Source: Bacteroidales bacterium (lineage in GTDB: Bacteria > Bacteroidota > Bacteroidia > Bacteroidales > F082). From it: a DNA stretch of 64,000 nucleotides. Below are positions 56,101 to 63,925 of the stretch, in pieces. The number at the start of each line of letters is the position of its first letter. The first letter of the stretch is position 1. The notes under the pieces were generated by a model. That model was given only the letters and a program-made list of their open reading frames with translations, was not told the DNA's origin and searched no databases. The translations under genes and the position numbers were made by a program. Where the stretch lies: contig JAEEII010000184.1 of assembly GCA_016281295.1 (NCBI GenBank), positions 8,228 to 72,227 of the forward strand, in the 5' to 3' direction.

Positions 56101-58191
56101 CTGTTGAATACGGAAGTGGACTACCTGCACTTGATCGACCATCTTACGGGCAGCGACATCGACCTTCTCGAAACCCCCAGTTATACCTTTGAAGCGGATT
56201 TGGAAGATGCGTCCGATCGTTTTTCCTTGGCCTTTGCTCCCCATGCCACGCAAGAGGGTAGGTCGGGTGACAACGAACTCGACGGCAGGTTCATGATGCC
56301 TTATCACAATGTGAACGATGACCAGAACGCTTTCTACAATGTCTTCGTGATCGTCGCCTCGGCGGATGCAGCTGCGAACGGCTCGGTGACAGGTTCGGGC
56401 AACTATCCTCGCGGCGCTGCCTGCACCCTGACCGCCTCGCCCAACACGGGTTATACCTTTGTCAACTGGACGAAGAATGATGTGGTGGTCTCCGAAACGC
56501 CCACCTACAGCTTCGTGGTCACCGACGGAGGAACCTATGTGGCTCATTTCTATCACGGCTATAAGGTGACGGCCTCCGCTGACGCGGATGTCGCCGGCAC
56601 GGTGACGGGTGCGGGCTTCTATGAAAATGGTGCCTCCTGCACGCTCACAGCGGCTCCTGAATCGGGTTATAAGTTCTATTGCTGGACTCAAGGGGAGGGA
56701 CTTGTGGTATCCACGACCGCCAGCTATAACTTCACAGTAACGGAGGATGTAGCATATGTGGCTCATTTCCTTGAAAGCTCTGACAATACCACCATTGAAT
56801 CCGGCACGGTGACGGTGACCGCTACGGCCAACGATGCCGAGGGTGGCACGGTGGATGGCGGTGGCGCCTATCTCATCAATTCCACCTGTACCCTTACCGC
56901 GGTGGCCAACATCGGCTATATGTTCTCCAACTGGACGAAAGACGATGAGGTGGTCTCCACCAGCGCGACTTACAGCTTCACAGCATTGGAGGATGCTGAG
57001 CTGGTGGCCAATTTCGTTGAGAAAGACGGCAACACCGTCCAAACCACTGCCCTCACGGAAGGCTGGAACTGGTATTCCACTTATGTGGAGCAAGATGGCA
57101 TAGAAGGCTTGGCGCAGTTAGAGACGAGTTTGGGCAGCAATGGTGTCATTATCAAATCGCGCAGCAATGGTTTCGTCACCAACTTTGGACCCTTCTGGTC
57201 GGGTTCTCTGGTTGGTATCGACAACATGTCCACCTATCTGGTCCAGACGACTTCGGCCTGTGAGATGACCATCACAGGCAATGCCGCCACGGCGACTGCT
57301 TATCCGATTACTTTGACACCTGGCTGGAGCTGGATTGGCTATCCCAGCGGATCTTCAATGAGTGTCAGCACTGCTTTGGCAGGCATCACTCCTTTGGAAG
57401 GTGACATGTTGAAGACACGCGAGAGTTTCTCGACATATTCGCCGGGTGTGGGCTGGGTAGGCTCTTTGCAGACCATCACCCCAGGTATGGGCTTGATGTA
57501 TGAGTCGCACAGCACGGGTGAACTCACCTTGATCTATCCCGAACCTTCCAAGTCGGATTTGTTGCTGGAGAACCTCACCGCGCAGCACAACTATTGGAAG
57601 CCCGCCATGCAGGCTTATCCATATAACATGACGGTGGTGGCGGTCGTGGAACTCGACCATGCTGCGGCGCAGTCCACCCAGTACGAGCTGGCCGTCTTTG
57701 CCAACGACGAATGCCGAGGCAGCGCGAAGTTGCAGTATGTGGCCGCTATGGATCGTTATTTGGCCTTCTTGACGGTCTTTGGTGAAAAAACGGCAGATTT
57801 GCGTTTCGCACTCTATGATGCTGAGACTGGAATGGAATATAGTGACGCGAACCAAGAACTTGCCTTTGTCGCCGATGATCATGTGGGCAGCCTCCGTGAT
57901 CCTTACACGGTCCAGTTCAAGGGCATGACCGCCTTGCAGGAAACCGACAACCTTATCCAGGTGTACCCGAATCCGGTGGGACAAGGCCAGATGTTCAACA
58001 TCGGTCAGTCGGCAGAAGAACTTGGCGAGGTGCAGATCGAGTTTGTCAACGCGCTGGGTGCTGTCGTCTCCACGGAGAAAGCAATGCAGCTGCCTGTTTC
58101 TGTCAAGGCTCCCGATGCAGCGGGTGTTTACATTTTAAGAATCTCTGTGAACGGAAAGGGAGTCCGTTACGGAAAACTGATTGTCAAATAA
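50185..58191 (+). CDS. Giant mosaic secreted protein: paralogous domains, InlB-type repeats, BspA LRRs, T9SS sorting domain
   Basis: 2668 residues from ATG 50185 (signal peptide to about residue 29, ending NLFSQ); the frame runs on upstream without signal character. Order of domains: two copies of a 270-residue domain with VVFSQGNLQYIGSAETPYWK and DLFGWGTSGYNHGATAYQPW (about 35-290 and 375-640), each followed by an InlB-type repeat; an EF-hand-like DTNNDGELSFGEA linker (about 735); BspA LRRs (about 770-1570); a beta-rich region; three InlB-type repeats (about 2054-2282); two GWNW-type modules; a HYWKP/ECRGS module; and a T9SS sorting domain (YPNPVGQGQMF ... GKLIVK, from 2591). Probably a surface adhesin or matrix protein; ligand unknown. 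The next gene, 18 bp on, shares its modules. Confidence 0.88.
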   Translation: MKKSLQNNLLKALLIALLWSNPGINLFSQNSTPGIVGGAFTVNSNGDKVVFSQGNLQYIGSAETPYWKFAEHQWEYLGTTTNQGSSNQNVDRDLFGWGTSGYNHGATAYQPWSTITTNSQYYAYGSSSYHLYNQTGKADWGYNAIANGGNQENSGWRTLTNSEWTYMFNTRSTSSGIRYAKAKVNDINGVILLPDGWLTSFFSLSNTNNSGASYSSNTISLSQWDVLEQYGAVFFSAAGDRTGTTANIGNIGSLGVYWASTNSNSSSAYHLRFDNGFLDANSSNYRYYGFSVRLVRPAQDASYSINATSSPTESGTVSGVGTYQGGTECTLTATPSTGHAFLNWTEAGVVVSTNATYSFIVLGNRNLEAHFIPIITEGFTNHGFTVSASGDNVVFSQGNLQYIGSAETPYWKFADNQWDYFGSNTNQGSTSENVDRDLFGWGTSGYNHGATAYQPWSTSTTNSQYYAYGSSSYNLFDQTGQADWGYNAIVNGGNQENIGWRTLTNAEWTYVFNTRNTSSGIRYAKAKVNNINGMILLPDDWQSSYYTLNNTNSSGANYTTNTITATQWASLEQYGAVFLPAAGHRSGNAVENVGSYGNYYSASFYNSNSSNSIYFYSSGVGTGHYDSRFYGRSVRLVRPSKTISFSINATSSPAEGGTVSGASACLWGNECVLTATPSTGYTFVNWMENGIVVSTNPTYAFVVSAERHIVANFTTEGNIVFADDNVKALCVANWDTNNDGELSFGEAAAVTSLGNVFKNNTTIQSFAELQHFIVLGTIGSQAFYGCTELTQVTIPTGVTSIGAKAFWNCPKLQTVRFNAVNCTSMQTYENSTYYSVFSSDGSGSAPDLKSVLIGNNVQRIPDYAFKGSVALYPGLSIRSSVKEIGAHAFENCSAITTLMFEKDATLTTIGDYAFNGCSSLNKALNIPNSVKSIGQYAFYGCWQIPSLTIGTSTKTIGDYAFWYCKSMTTVNFNATNCSAMVTDSQYSVFNDTTLTSGSTPIVTLTIGDNVTRIPDYAFRNSTHLTSAITIPDATTYIGQYAFHGVKSQELTIGEGLTTVGGCAFWNCPNLATVHFNATNCTTMNTSSSYSVFNSGTSNSGATPIVTLSIGDNVTRIPDYAFRNSTNLTSVITIPDATTYIGQYAFYGVKSQELTIGEDMMTIGGNAFWNCPNLSTVYFNAVNCTTMNTSSSYSVFNTGTSNGGATPIVTLTIGENVTNIPDYAFRSSPNLIEVLLLPSELTNIGDYAFDGCSGFTGDLVFPNTVSTIGQYAFRNCSGFNGTLTLPVNDAFNTINQYTFDGCNGLIGTLTIPTNVTSIGSYAFQGCSSFTGELMLHDAITSIGSYAFYGCTNIPELTIGKGVTSIGGYAFWNCPNMATVHFNATNCTSMVTNWSYSVFNSGTSNGGSSPIVTLTIGSNVTNIPNYAFRYSNRMTCDLDIPNSVTSIGQYAFANCSGKDVSIGNGVTTIGNYAFNNSSGIHGTLLLGNAIATIGEYAFSGCTGFTGDLVIPNAVTNLGQYAFRGCSGFSGTLIIGSGVQTINQYTFADCPGFAGALIVGTQVNNIGNYAFQNCSGFALLITENPNPVTAQSTSFTNMTYSIPVYVPDGLVNNYRNATGWNVFTNYIEQFTFWQELDNDNWSDEINWLSNALPTENDVVCIAYNCNLDIDVNVLHVYVLNINDELTVKSGKTLTTTYGMGIIQPSQFILEEGSQLVNNLPGLNGTVQRRVNSYGVNDGWYSIAAPVFGGMPVNGITTGTYDLYAYDEPTHYWMNEKINNDLTTLTPGQGYLYANQNTQTISLAGQLIASNAEISIPVSYTDHELPGLNLVGNPYTNNISIGNVTLNGTPLTAYYKAIGGSNFVPYTDADDEPIQPGEGFLVVVDEEGTLTFSPTVARDVRDGYVRLMLSREGQVCDRAYLSMNHGNTLGKLQSAFGQGQLYFLQDGERRAMADQRKEASLRFEPSTTATFIIEASLLNTEVDYLHLIDHLTGSDIDLLETPSYTFEADLEDASDRFSLAFAPHATQEGRSGDNELDGRFMMPYHNVNDDQNAFYNVFVIVASADAAANGSVTGSGNYPRGAACTLTASPNTGYTFVNWTKNDVVVSETPTYSFVVTDGGTYVAHFYHGYKVTASADADVAGTVTGAGFYENGASCTLTAAPESGYKFYCWTQGEGLVVSTTASYNFTVTEDVAYVAHFLESSDNTTIESGTVTVTATANDAEGGTVDGGGAYLINSTCTLTAVANIGYMFSNWTKDDEVVSTSATYSFTALEDAELVANFVEKDGNTVQTTALTEGWNWYSTYVEQDGIEGLAQLETSLGSNGVIIKSRSNGFVTNFGPFWSGSLVGIDNMSTYLVQTTSACEMTITGNAATATAYPITLTPGWSWIGYPSGSSMSVSTALAGITPLEGDMLKTRESFSTYSPGVGWVGSLQTITPGMGLMYESHSTGELTLIYPEPSKSDLLLENLTAQHNYWKPAMQAYPYNMTVVAVVELDHAAAQSTQYELAVFANDECRGSAKLQYVAAMDRYLAFLTVFGEKTADLRFALYDAETGMEYSDANQELAFVADDHVGSLRDPYTVQFKGMTALQETDNLIQVYPNPVGQGQMFNIGQSAEELGEVQIEFVNALGAVVSTEKAMQLPVSVKAPDAAGVYILRISVNGKGVRYGKLIVK

Positions 58192-58209
58192 AGTGAGGTT
58201 TTTTGCGCT

Positions 58210-61200
58210 ATGAAAAGAATCTTGCTTCTTATACTGTTGATTAGCGTTGCATTCGGTGCAAAGGCCAATCATTGGACACCCAATTCGGGTCCTTATGCCA
58301 ATACGGCCACAGTGATCGGTGTCATCCGGATTGACGGCGTTGAGCAGACTTCGACGACCATTGAAGTCGGAGCGTTTCAAGGTGATGAATGCCGGGGCAG
58401 CGCGATGCCGATCTATGTGTCACAGATCGACCGTTACATCTTGTTCATGTCCCTTTATGGCAACGACGGCGATATGCTGAGCTTCCGTCTTTATGACCAC
58501 ACCCTTAATCAGGAGCTTTCCGTATCTTGTTCCAACACCGTTACCTTTGCGGCTAATGGCACCTATGGCTCAGGGGCGAGTCCGTATGTGCTGAGTTTTG
58601 AGCGGGTGATCATCACGCATGCCATCACTGCCGCTGTCGATCCCGTTGAGGGAGGCTCTGTCACGGGAACTGGTACCTATGAACAAGGTACCGCTGCCAC
58701 ACTGACTGCCACCGCTGCCACTGGCTATACCTTCGTCAACTGGACTGAGGACGGCGTGGTGGTATCTGCCGACATGGTGTATAACTTCACAGTGACCGGG
58801 CCACGTGATCTCGTCGCCCATTTCAGCCTCAACCACTATGAGGTCTCGGCTGCGGTCAACCCCTCTGCGGGAGGTTCCGTCACAGGTGCGGGGTCCTACA
58901 ACCACGGCTCTTCCGCCACCTTGACCGCCACTGCTGCCACTGGCTATACCTTCGTCAATTGGACAGAGGATGATGTCGAGGTCTCCACCAGTGCCACCTA
59001 TACCTTCACGGTGACGGAGACAAGGAGTCTCGTTGCTCATTTCAGCCTGAACCAATATGAGATCACGGCTTCGGTCGATCCTGATGCGGGTGGCATAGTG
59101 ACGGGTGCAGGCTCTTACGACTACTACACTGCCGCCACGTTGACCGCCACTGCTGCCACAGGTTATACTTTCTTGAATTGGACAGAGGATGGCGTGACGG
59201 TCTCCAGCAATCCCTCCTATACCTTCACGGTGACCGGCGCGAGGACGCTGGTGGCTCATTTCACCTTGGATACCTATTACATTGTCGTTTCCGCCGATCC
59301 TATGGAAGGCGGTGCTGTCACTGGTGCAGGGAGTTTCCACTATGGCTCTACAGCTGTTATAATAGCTACTGCAGCCACGGGTTATACCTTTGTCAACTGG
59401 ACGGAAAACGGGGAGGTGGTATCCACGAATCCCGCCTATACCTTCACGGTGACGGGACATAGGATTCTCACTGCAAACTTCCTCTCTGAGGAGGAAGGTG
59501 GTCATTGGATTCCTAATACAGGTGCTTATGCCAACACAGCCACCTTGATAGGCGTGATTCAGATTGACGGCGTGGAGCAGACCTCGATGGCTTTTGAGGT
59601 TGGAGCTTTCTGCGGTGACGAATGTCGAGGCAGTGGGATGCCGATGTTTGTTCCCCAGTTGAACCGTTATATCCTGTTCATGACGCTTTATGGCAACGAC
59701 GGCGATGTGTTAAGTTTCCGCCTCTACGACCATGATCTCGGACAGGAATCCAACTTGATCTGTACCAACACGCTGACCTTTGAGGCGAACGGCATCATCG
59801 GATCGGGTTCAGGTCTTTATGTGTTGAATTTTGAGCATGATGCCTCTTTCTATGCTATCGAAGCCACTGCTGATCCCTCTGAAGGAGGCGCAATTACGGG
59901 GGCGGGATCCTACCTCGCTGGTACTACCGTCACTTTGATCGCTACCGCCGCCACGGGTTATACCTTTGTTCAATGGACGGAGAACGGAGTGGAGGTCTCT
60001 GCCGATCCCGCTTACACTATTACGGTGACAGAAGACAGAACTCTTGTCGCTCATTTCAGTTTGAACAGTTATGAAATCACTGCCATGACCGATCCTATGG
60101 AGGGAGGGACTGTAGCGGGGGCTGGCTCATTCGACCATGGAACTACCGCAACGTTGACTGCCACCGCTGCCCCAGGTTATACCTTTATTCATTGGACCGA
60201 GAACGGCGAAGAGGTCTCTGCTGATTTGGTTTATTCCTTCGTGGTGACGGAAGACAGGGAACTCGAGGCTCATTTCAGCCTAAATAACTATGAGGTCACT
60301 GCTGCTGTTGATCCTGTTGCTGGAGGTGTTGTGACGGGTGCGGGTTCCTATGACCATGGCACTACTGCCACCTTGGTTGCCACTGCCTCCACGGGCTATG
60401 CCTTTGTGCATTGGACGGAAGATGGCGAGGAGGTCTCCACCGAACCTGTCTATACTTTCACGGTGATGGAATCCAGAAATCTTGTTGCCTGTTTTAGTTT
60501 GAATAGTTATGAAATTGTTGCCTCTGCCAATCCAGATGCAGGGGGCAACATCATGGGTGCCGGAGCCTATGACCATGGCGTCACTGCCACGTTGATTGCC
60601 ACCGCAGCCTCGGGCTATACTTTCGTTCGTTGGACTGAGGATGGCACAACGGTCTCGACCAATCCGGAATATTCCTTCACTGTGTCGTGCTCAAGGACGC
60701 TGGTCGCTCACTTTAGCTTGAACACCTATTATATTGTAGTATCCTCCGACCCGATGGAAGGTGGAGCCGTCATGGGTGCGGGAAGCTACGACTATGGCTC
60801 CACTGCTATCTTGACTGCGTCTGCCGCAACGGGCTATACCTTTGTCAACTGGACTGAGAACGGAGAGGAGGTCTCCACCAATGAAACCTATACTTTTACC
60901 GTTACAGGACATAGGACCCTCACAGCGCATTTCATTGCAGAGGAGGTAAGCAGCCATTGGACTCCCAGCATGGGTTCGTATGCAAACACTGCCACTTTGA
61001 TCGGTGTTATCCAGATCGACAGTGTGGAGCAGGCTACAGCGAACCTTGAGGTGGGCGTCTTCTGTGGCGACGAATGTCGTGGTAGTGGGGTGCCGATGTA
61101 TGTTCCTCAGCTTGACCGTTATATCCTGTTCATGACGTTATATGGCAACGATGGCGATGTGCTGGATTTCCGGCTCTATGACCATGAGCTTGGCCAGGAA

Positions 61201-62133
61201 TGTGACCTGACTTGCGCCACCACCTTGACCTTCGAGGCAAATGGCATTATAGGATCAGGTTCTGACCTCTATGTGCTGAATTTCATGCATGTGTTGCCTA
61301 CCTATGAGATCACCGTCACTCTTGATCCTGCTGAAGGCGGCACGGTGACGGGTGCCGGCATCTATACTTTCGGTTCAACTGCCACGCTGACCGCCACTGC
61401 CGCTACAGGTTATACCTTTATTAATTGGACGGAGGACGGTGAGGAGGTCTCCAGTGCTTCCGTCTGTGCCTTAACGGTGACGGAAGATCATCATTATGTC
61501 GCGAATTTCTTTGAGATTGTGATTGATTCCACCAACCATTGGATCCCTCAAACCTCCTATCCCGATCATTTTATGCTGATTGGCGTTATTCAGCTTCAAG
61601 AGGTGGAGCAGCGTACCACTACCCTTGAGGTGGGCGTGTTCTGCGGTGATGAATGTCGTGGCAGCCAGCAACCTGTGTATTATCCCGATGTCGATCGTTA
61701 TCTGTTATGGCTTACCATCTACGGTCAGGAGGGTGATGAACTCATCTTTAAGCTCTTCAACCATGACAACGGTGAAGAGGTGGAGGTGCAGCTTTCGGAG
61801 TCGCTTGCCTTCAACACTGAGGGCTATGGTACTCTTTCAAATCCTTATGTGTTAGACTTCAAGGCAACAGCGACAGGGCTTCCCATTGAGGTGCCTATCA
61901 CCCTTATTTCGGGATGGAACTGGATTAGCTGCATGCTCACCACGGAGACCCCAATAGAAGAAGCTTTGAGGCAATTGATTCCCAGTGATGGCGACATGAT
62001 CAAAGGTCAGGGTGCCAACAGCACTTACGACTCGGTGGCAAAAGAGTGGGTAGGCACGCTTAGGACATTGATTCCTGGTCAGGGCTATATCTATTTGCGT
62101 AATGGAGGGTCGACGACGTTTGTCTATCAGTGA
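58210..62133 (+). CDS. Secreted repeat protein with ten InlB-type repeats and four HWTP modules
   Basis: 1307 residues. The signal peptide (ILLLILLISVAFGAKA) is followed by a module starting NHWTPNSGPYANTATVIGVI with a GDECRGS core. The order is: HWTP module, four InlB-like repeats of about 73 residues (GGSVTGTGTYEQGTAATLTA ... GYTFVNWTEDG), module, five repeats, module, one repeat, module, and a GWNWISCML module ending in TTFVYQ. The last repeats of blocks 1 and 2 are closest to each other (YYIVVS.DPMEGGAV), so a whole block was duplicated. There is no T9SS sorting domain, lipobox or anchor, unlike its neighbour. It is probably co-transcribed with the giant gene and may bind to it; that is inference. 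Confidence 0.85.
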   Translation: MKRILLLILLISVAFGAKANHWTPNSGPYANTATVIGVIRIDGVEQTSTTIEVGAFQGDECRGSAMPIYVSQIDRYILFMSLYGNDGDMLSFRLYDHTLNQELSVSCSNTVTFAANGTYGSGASPYVLSFERVIITHAITAAVDPVEGGSVTGTGTYEQGTAATLTATAATGYTFVNWTEDGVVVSADMVYNFTVTGPRDLVAHFSLNHYEVSAAVNPSAGGSVTGAGSYNHGSSATLTATAATGYTFVNWTEDDVEVSTSATYTFTVTETRSLVAHFSLNQYEITASVDPDAGGIVTGAGSYDYYTAATLTATAATGYTFLNWTEDGVTVSSNPSYTFTVTGARTLVAHFTLDTYYIVVSADPMEGGAVTGAGSFHYGSTAVIIATAATGYTFVNWTENGEVVSTNPAYTFTVTGHRILTANFLSEEEGGHWIPNTGAYANTATLIGVIQIDGVEQTSMAFEVGAFCGDECRGSGMPMFVPQLNRYILFMTLYGNDGDVLSFRLYDHDLGQESNLICTNTLTFEANGIIGSGSGLYVLNFEHDASFYAIEATADPSEGGAITGAGSYLAGTTVTLIATAATGYTFVQWTENGVEVSADPAYTITVTEDRTLVAHFSLNSYEITAMTDPMEGGTVAGAGSFDHGTTATLTATAAPGYTFIHWTENGEEVSADLVYSFVVTEDRELEAHFSLNNYEVTAAVDPVAGGVVTGAGSYDHGTTATLVATASTGYAFVHWTEDGEEVSTEPVYTFTVMESRNLVACFSLNSYEIVASANPDAGGNIMGAGAYDHGVTATLIATAASGYTFVRWTEDGTTVSTNPEYSFTVSCSRTLVAHFSLNTYYIVVSSDPMEGGAVMGAGSYDYGSTAILTASAATGYTFVNWTENGEEVSTNETYTFTVTGHRTLTAHFIAEEVSSHWTPSMGSYANTATLIGVIQIDSVEQATANLEVGVFCGDECRGSGVPMYVPQLDRYILFMTLYGNDGDVLDFRLYDHELGQECDLTCATTLTFEANGIIGSGSDLYVLNFMHVLPTYEITVTLDPAEGGTVTGAGIYTFGSTATLTATAATGYTFINWTEDGEEVSSASVCALTVTEDHHYVANFFEIVIDSTNHWIPQTSYPDHFMLIGVIQLQEVEQRTTTLEVGVFCGDECRGSQQPVYYPDVDRYLLWLTIYGQEGDELIFKLFNHDNGEEVEVQLSESLAFNTEGYGTLSNPYVLDFKATATGLPIEVPITLISGWNWISCMLTTETPIEEALRQLIPSDGDMIKGQGANSTYDSVAKEWVGTLRTLIPGQGYIYLRNGGSTTFVYQ

Positions 62134-62150
62134 CGAATCGCCTTTTTTAT

Positions 62151-62182
62151 TCACACCCTCTTTTGTTCGGTGTGATCTTTTC
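62151..62182 (+). terminator. Possible terminator after the repeat protein
   Basis: TCACACC (62151-62157) pairs with GGTGTGA (62169-62175), followed by TCTTTTCCCTTT. A short stem and an impure T-run, so only moderate support. Confidence 0.4.
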
Positions 62183-62237
62183 CCTTTAAGAACTAAAAGA
62201 AAGATGCTCAAAGGCGTGTCCGTATTCTGGTGTCTTT

Positions 62238-62270
62238 GGAGACGCTCCACTCCGTTCCGCTTACAATGAC
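62238..62270. repeat. Dispersed intergenic repeat remnant
   Basis: On the minus strand the bases read GTCATTGTAAGCGGAACGG then AGTGGAGCGTCTCC, resembling the GTCATTGCGAGCGGAGCGAAG-type intergenic repeat common in bacterial genomes. Only one copy is in this window. Confidence 0.4.
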
Positions 62271-62304
62271 GTACCCACCGATGGCTATCGCTAGCAAAGA
62301 ACAT

Positions 62305-62838
62305 CTATCGGTCCGAATCTTGCTTCAAAAACTCCTTAGCCAAGGCGTTCACGGCATTCACATCGATGGGCTCCAAGATGATTTCCTCGGGTTCCAGATC
62401 CAGCAGAAACTGCATGTAGTGGGGAAGTGTCAACAACAGGCCGTCCCTGCCAATGTTGTAGTCGCCAAACTTAATCGCATGATACACATCATACTTGTCT
62501 GGATGTTTCAGTGCGGTTGATATACTCTTTGCTTTAGCCGTTTTGGCTTTGACCTCAACGGGAACGCACTCTCTTTTGTAGTTGATTAGGAAGTCCAACT
62601 CCATGCCCGACTCCTTACGGTAGTAATAAAGGTTCTGCTCTTTCTTGTGAAGCGTATCCGCCATTAAGTTCTCGTAGATGGCACCCTTGAAGCCGCCAAG
62701 ATTGCCTTGAATGACATCGTTTCGGGTGCTGCCTCCAAGCATGGTGACCAGCAGGCCGATGTCGGTGACATACACTTTGAAAACCGACTCGATGGCGTTG
62801 CCTTCCATCGGTAGGCCCGTTGCTTCGGTATTGTAGCA
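62305..62838 (-). pseudogene. 5'-truncated DUF4143 ATPase
   Basis: On the minus strand the region encodes the last ~178 residues of an AAA/DUF4143 ATPase: CYNTEATGLPMEGNAIES, VYVTDIGLLVTMLGG, GMELDFLINYKRECVPVEVKAKT and the end ALAKEFLKQDSDR. The Walker A and B half is absent. At 62838 the homology stops abruptly and the upstream bases belong to a plus-strand T9SS sorting domain, so the open frame up to 63081 is a chance fusion. Sequence near 62753-62838 almost repeats 49068-49153. Confidence 0.82.
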
Positions 62839-63039
62839 GCAGGACAGCCGTTCCGTGTGCATTTGCCCGGATCGTTCGGCAACGCCACCGTCGAGGTTGT
62901 CGACGTGATGGGACGCACCGTTGTTACCCGTGTTTGCGCCGCGCCAACCGTAACCGCGCCAACCGTCCCTGGCGTGTACATCGTCCGTGTCACGGGCGAA
63001 CAAGGCCAGACCCAATATGGAAAAATTATCGTCAAATAA
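62839..63039 (+). pseudogene. Orphan T9SS type A sorting domain (3' end of a lost gene)
   Basis: The plus strand encodes FGNATVEVVDVMGRTVV ... PGVYIVRVTGEQGQTQYGKIIVK and a stop, the last 60-70 residues of a T9SS cargo protein. Its front part has been replaced by the broken ATPase. The following gene at 63070 resembles the partner gene that follows the giant T9SS gene, so this is the stump of a second pair. Confidence 0.8.
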
Positions 63040-63069
63040 CAAACACCTATTATATAATAACAGATAACC

Positions 63070-63747
63070 ATGAAAAGACATATTTTATTTCTTGTCCTCG
63101 TCCTTACCAATGGTTGGCTTCTCGCCAACCATTGGACTCCGGTCAGCGCGCCCTACGCGAACAACATGAACATGACGGCGGTACTCCAGATCGACGGAAC
63201 GGAACAGCAGTCCACCAATCTCGAGTTGGGGGTGTTCTGTGGCGATGAGTGCCGCGGCAGCCAACTGCCCACCCTCTTCCCGCCCACGCAGCGTTACGTG
63301 GTACAGGTGACCGTCTTCGGCGAGCTGGGCGACGAGCTCACCTTCAAGCTCTACGACCACGGCACGGGACAGGAGCTCGACCTCGACTCTCCCGCGGCGG
63401 TGACCTTCGTCGCCGACGGCTACGGCACCCTGGGCAGCCCCTACGTGCTGGCGTTCACCTCGTCGGCTCCCGGCCCGGGATTCGACCCGAGCGGCCTGGT
63501 GATCGAGCTTTATCCCGGCTGGAATTGGATCAGCTTCCTGTCGTTGACGGAGATGAGCATCGAGGCGGCTTTCACCAACCTCACTCCGGGCGATGGCGAC
63601 CAGGTGAAGAGCCAGACGGGCTACAGCATCTACAACGCCGAAAACGGTCTGTGGGAAGGCACGCTGAGGAGCTTCCAGCCCGGACGAGGACTGATCTACC
63701 TCAACAACTCAAATACGACTAGGAGCTTTACTTATCCAGGAAGGTGA
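63070..63747 (+). CDS. Short secreted HWTP/GWNWIS-module protein
   Basis: 225 residues with a signal peptide (ILFLVLVLTNGWLLA), one HWTP module (NHWTPVSAPYANNMNMTAVL, CGDECRGS, FKLYDHGTGQELDL) and one GWNWISFL module with DQVKSQTGYSIYN. It is a compact paralogue of the 1307-residue protein, lacking the InlB-type repeats, and has no sorting domain. It follows the orphan T9SS tail by 30 bp, repeating the arrangement at 58.2 kb. Its G+C is higher than that of the earlier copy. Function unknown. Confidence 0.8.
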   Translation: MKRHILFLVLVLTNGWLLANHWTPVSAPYANNMNMTAVLQIDGTEQQSTNLELGVFCGDECRGSQLPTLFPPTQRYVVQVTVFGELGDELTFKLYDHGTGQELDLDSPAAVTFVADGYGTLGSPYVLAFTSSAPGPGFDPSGLVIELYPGWNWISFLSLTEMSIEAAFTNLTPGDGDQVKSQTGYSIYNAENGLWEGTLRSFQPGRGLIYLNNSNTTRSFTYPGR

Positions 63748-63784
63748 GAGCGGTAGCACAGCAACAGCACACCTTATTATATTA

Positions 63785-63925
63785 ATTGAAAGTGGAAAGT
63801 GGAAAGTGGAAAGTTTTTTCGGCTAAATAATTCGTTTAATTCGCCGGCCATCCCTTCCTTTCGCCGTCCAAAAATTCGCTTAATTCGCTTAATTCGCCGA
63901 CAAAAACCCGCCTGATTCGCCGTTC
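63785..63925 (+). repeat. GTGGAAA tandem and GCGAATTAA-family intergenic repeats
   Basis: Three to four copies of the 7-mer GTGGAAA (63789-63814) precede several AATTCGCTTAATTCGCC units (about 63830-63905). The second family is the one in the queD-queE gap. The 253 bp from 63748 to the window end hold no gene that I can see. Confidence 0.75.

Noticed and set aside
54403..57093. Long minus-strand ORFs opposite the giant gene
   Set aside because: They are shadows of a strongly coding plus-strand frame and show no domain.
50300..62100. CRISPR array suggested by regularly spaced repeats
   Set aside because: The repeats are in-frame protein repeats of about 220 bp with no short direct repeats and unique spacers, and no cas genes are near.
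62839..63081. N-terminal part of a 258-residue minus-strand ATPase frame
   Set aside because: This part is the antisense of a T9SS sorting domain and has no ATPase features; the true homology starts at 62838.
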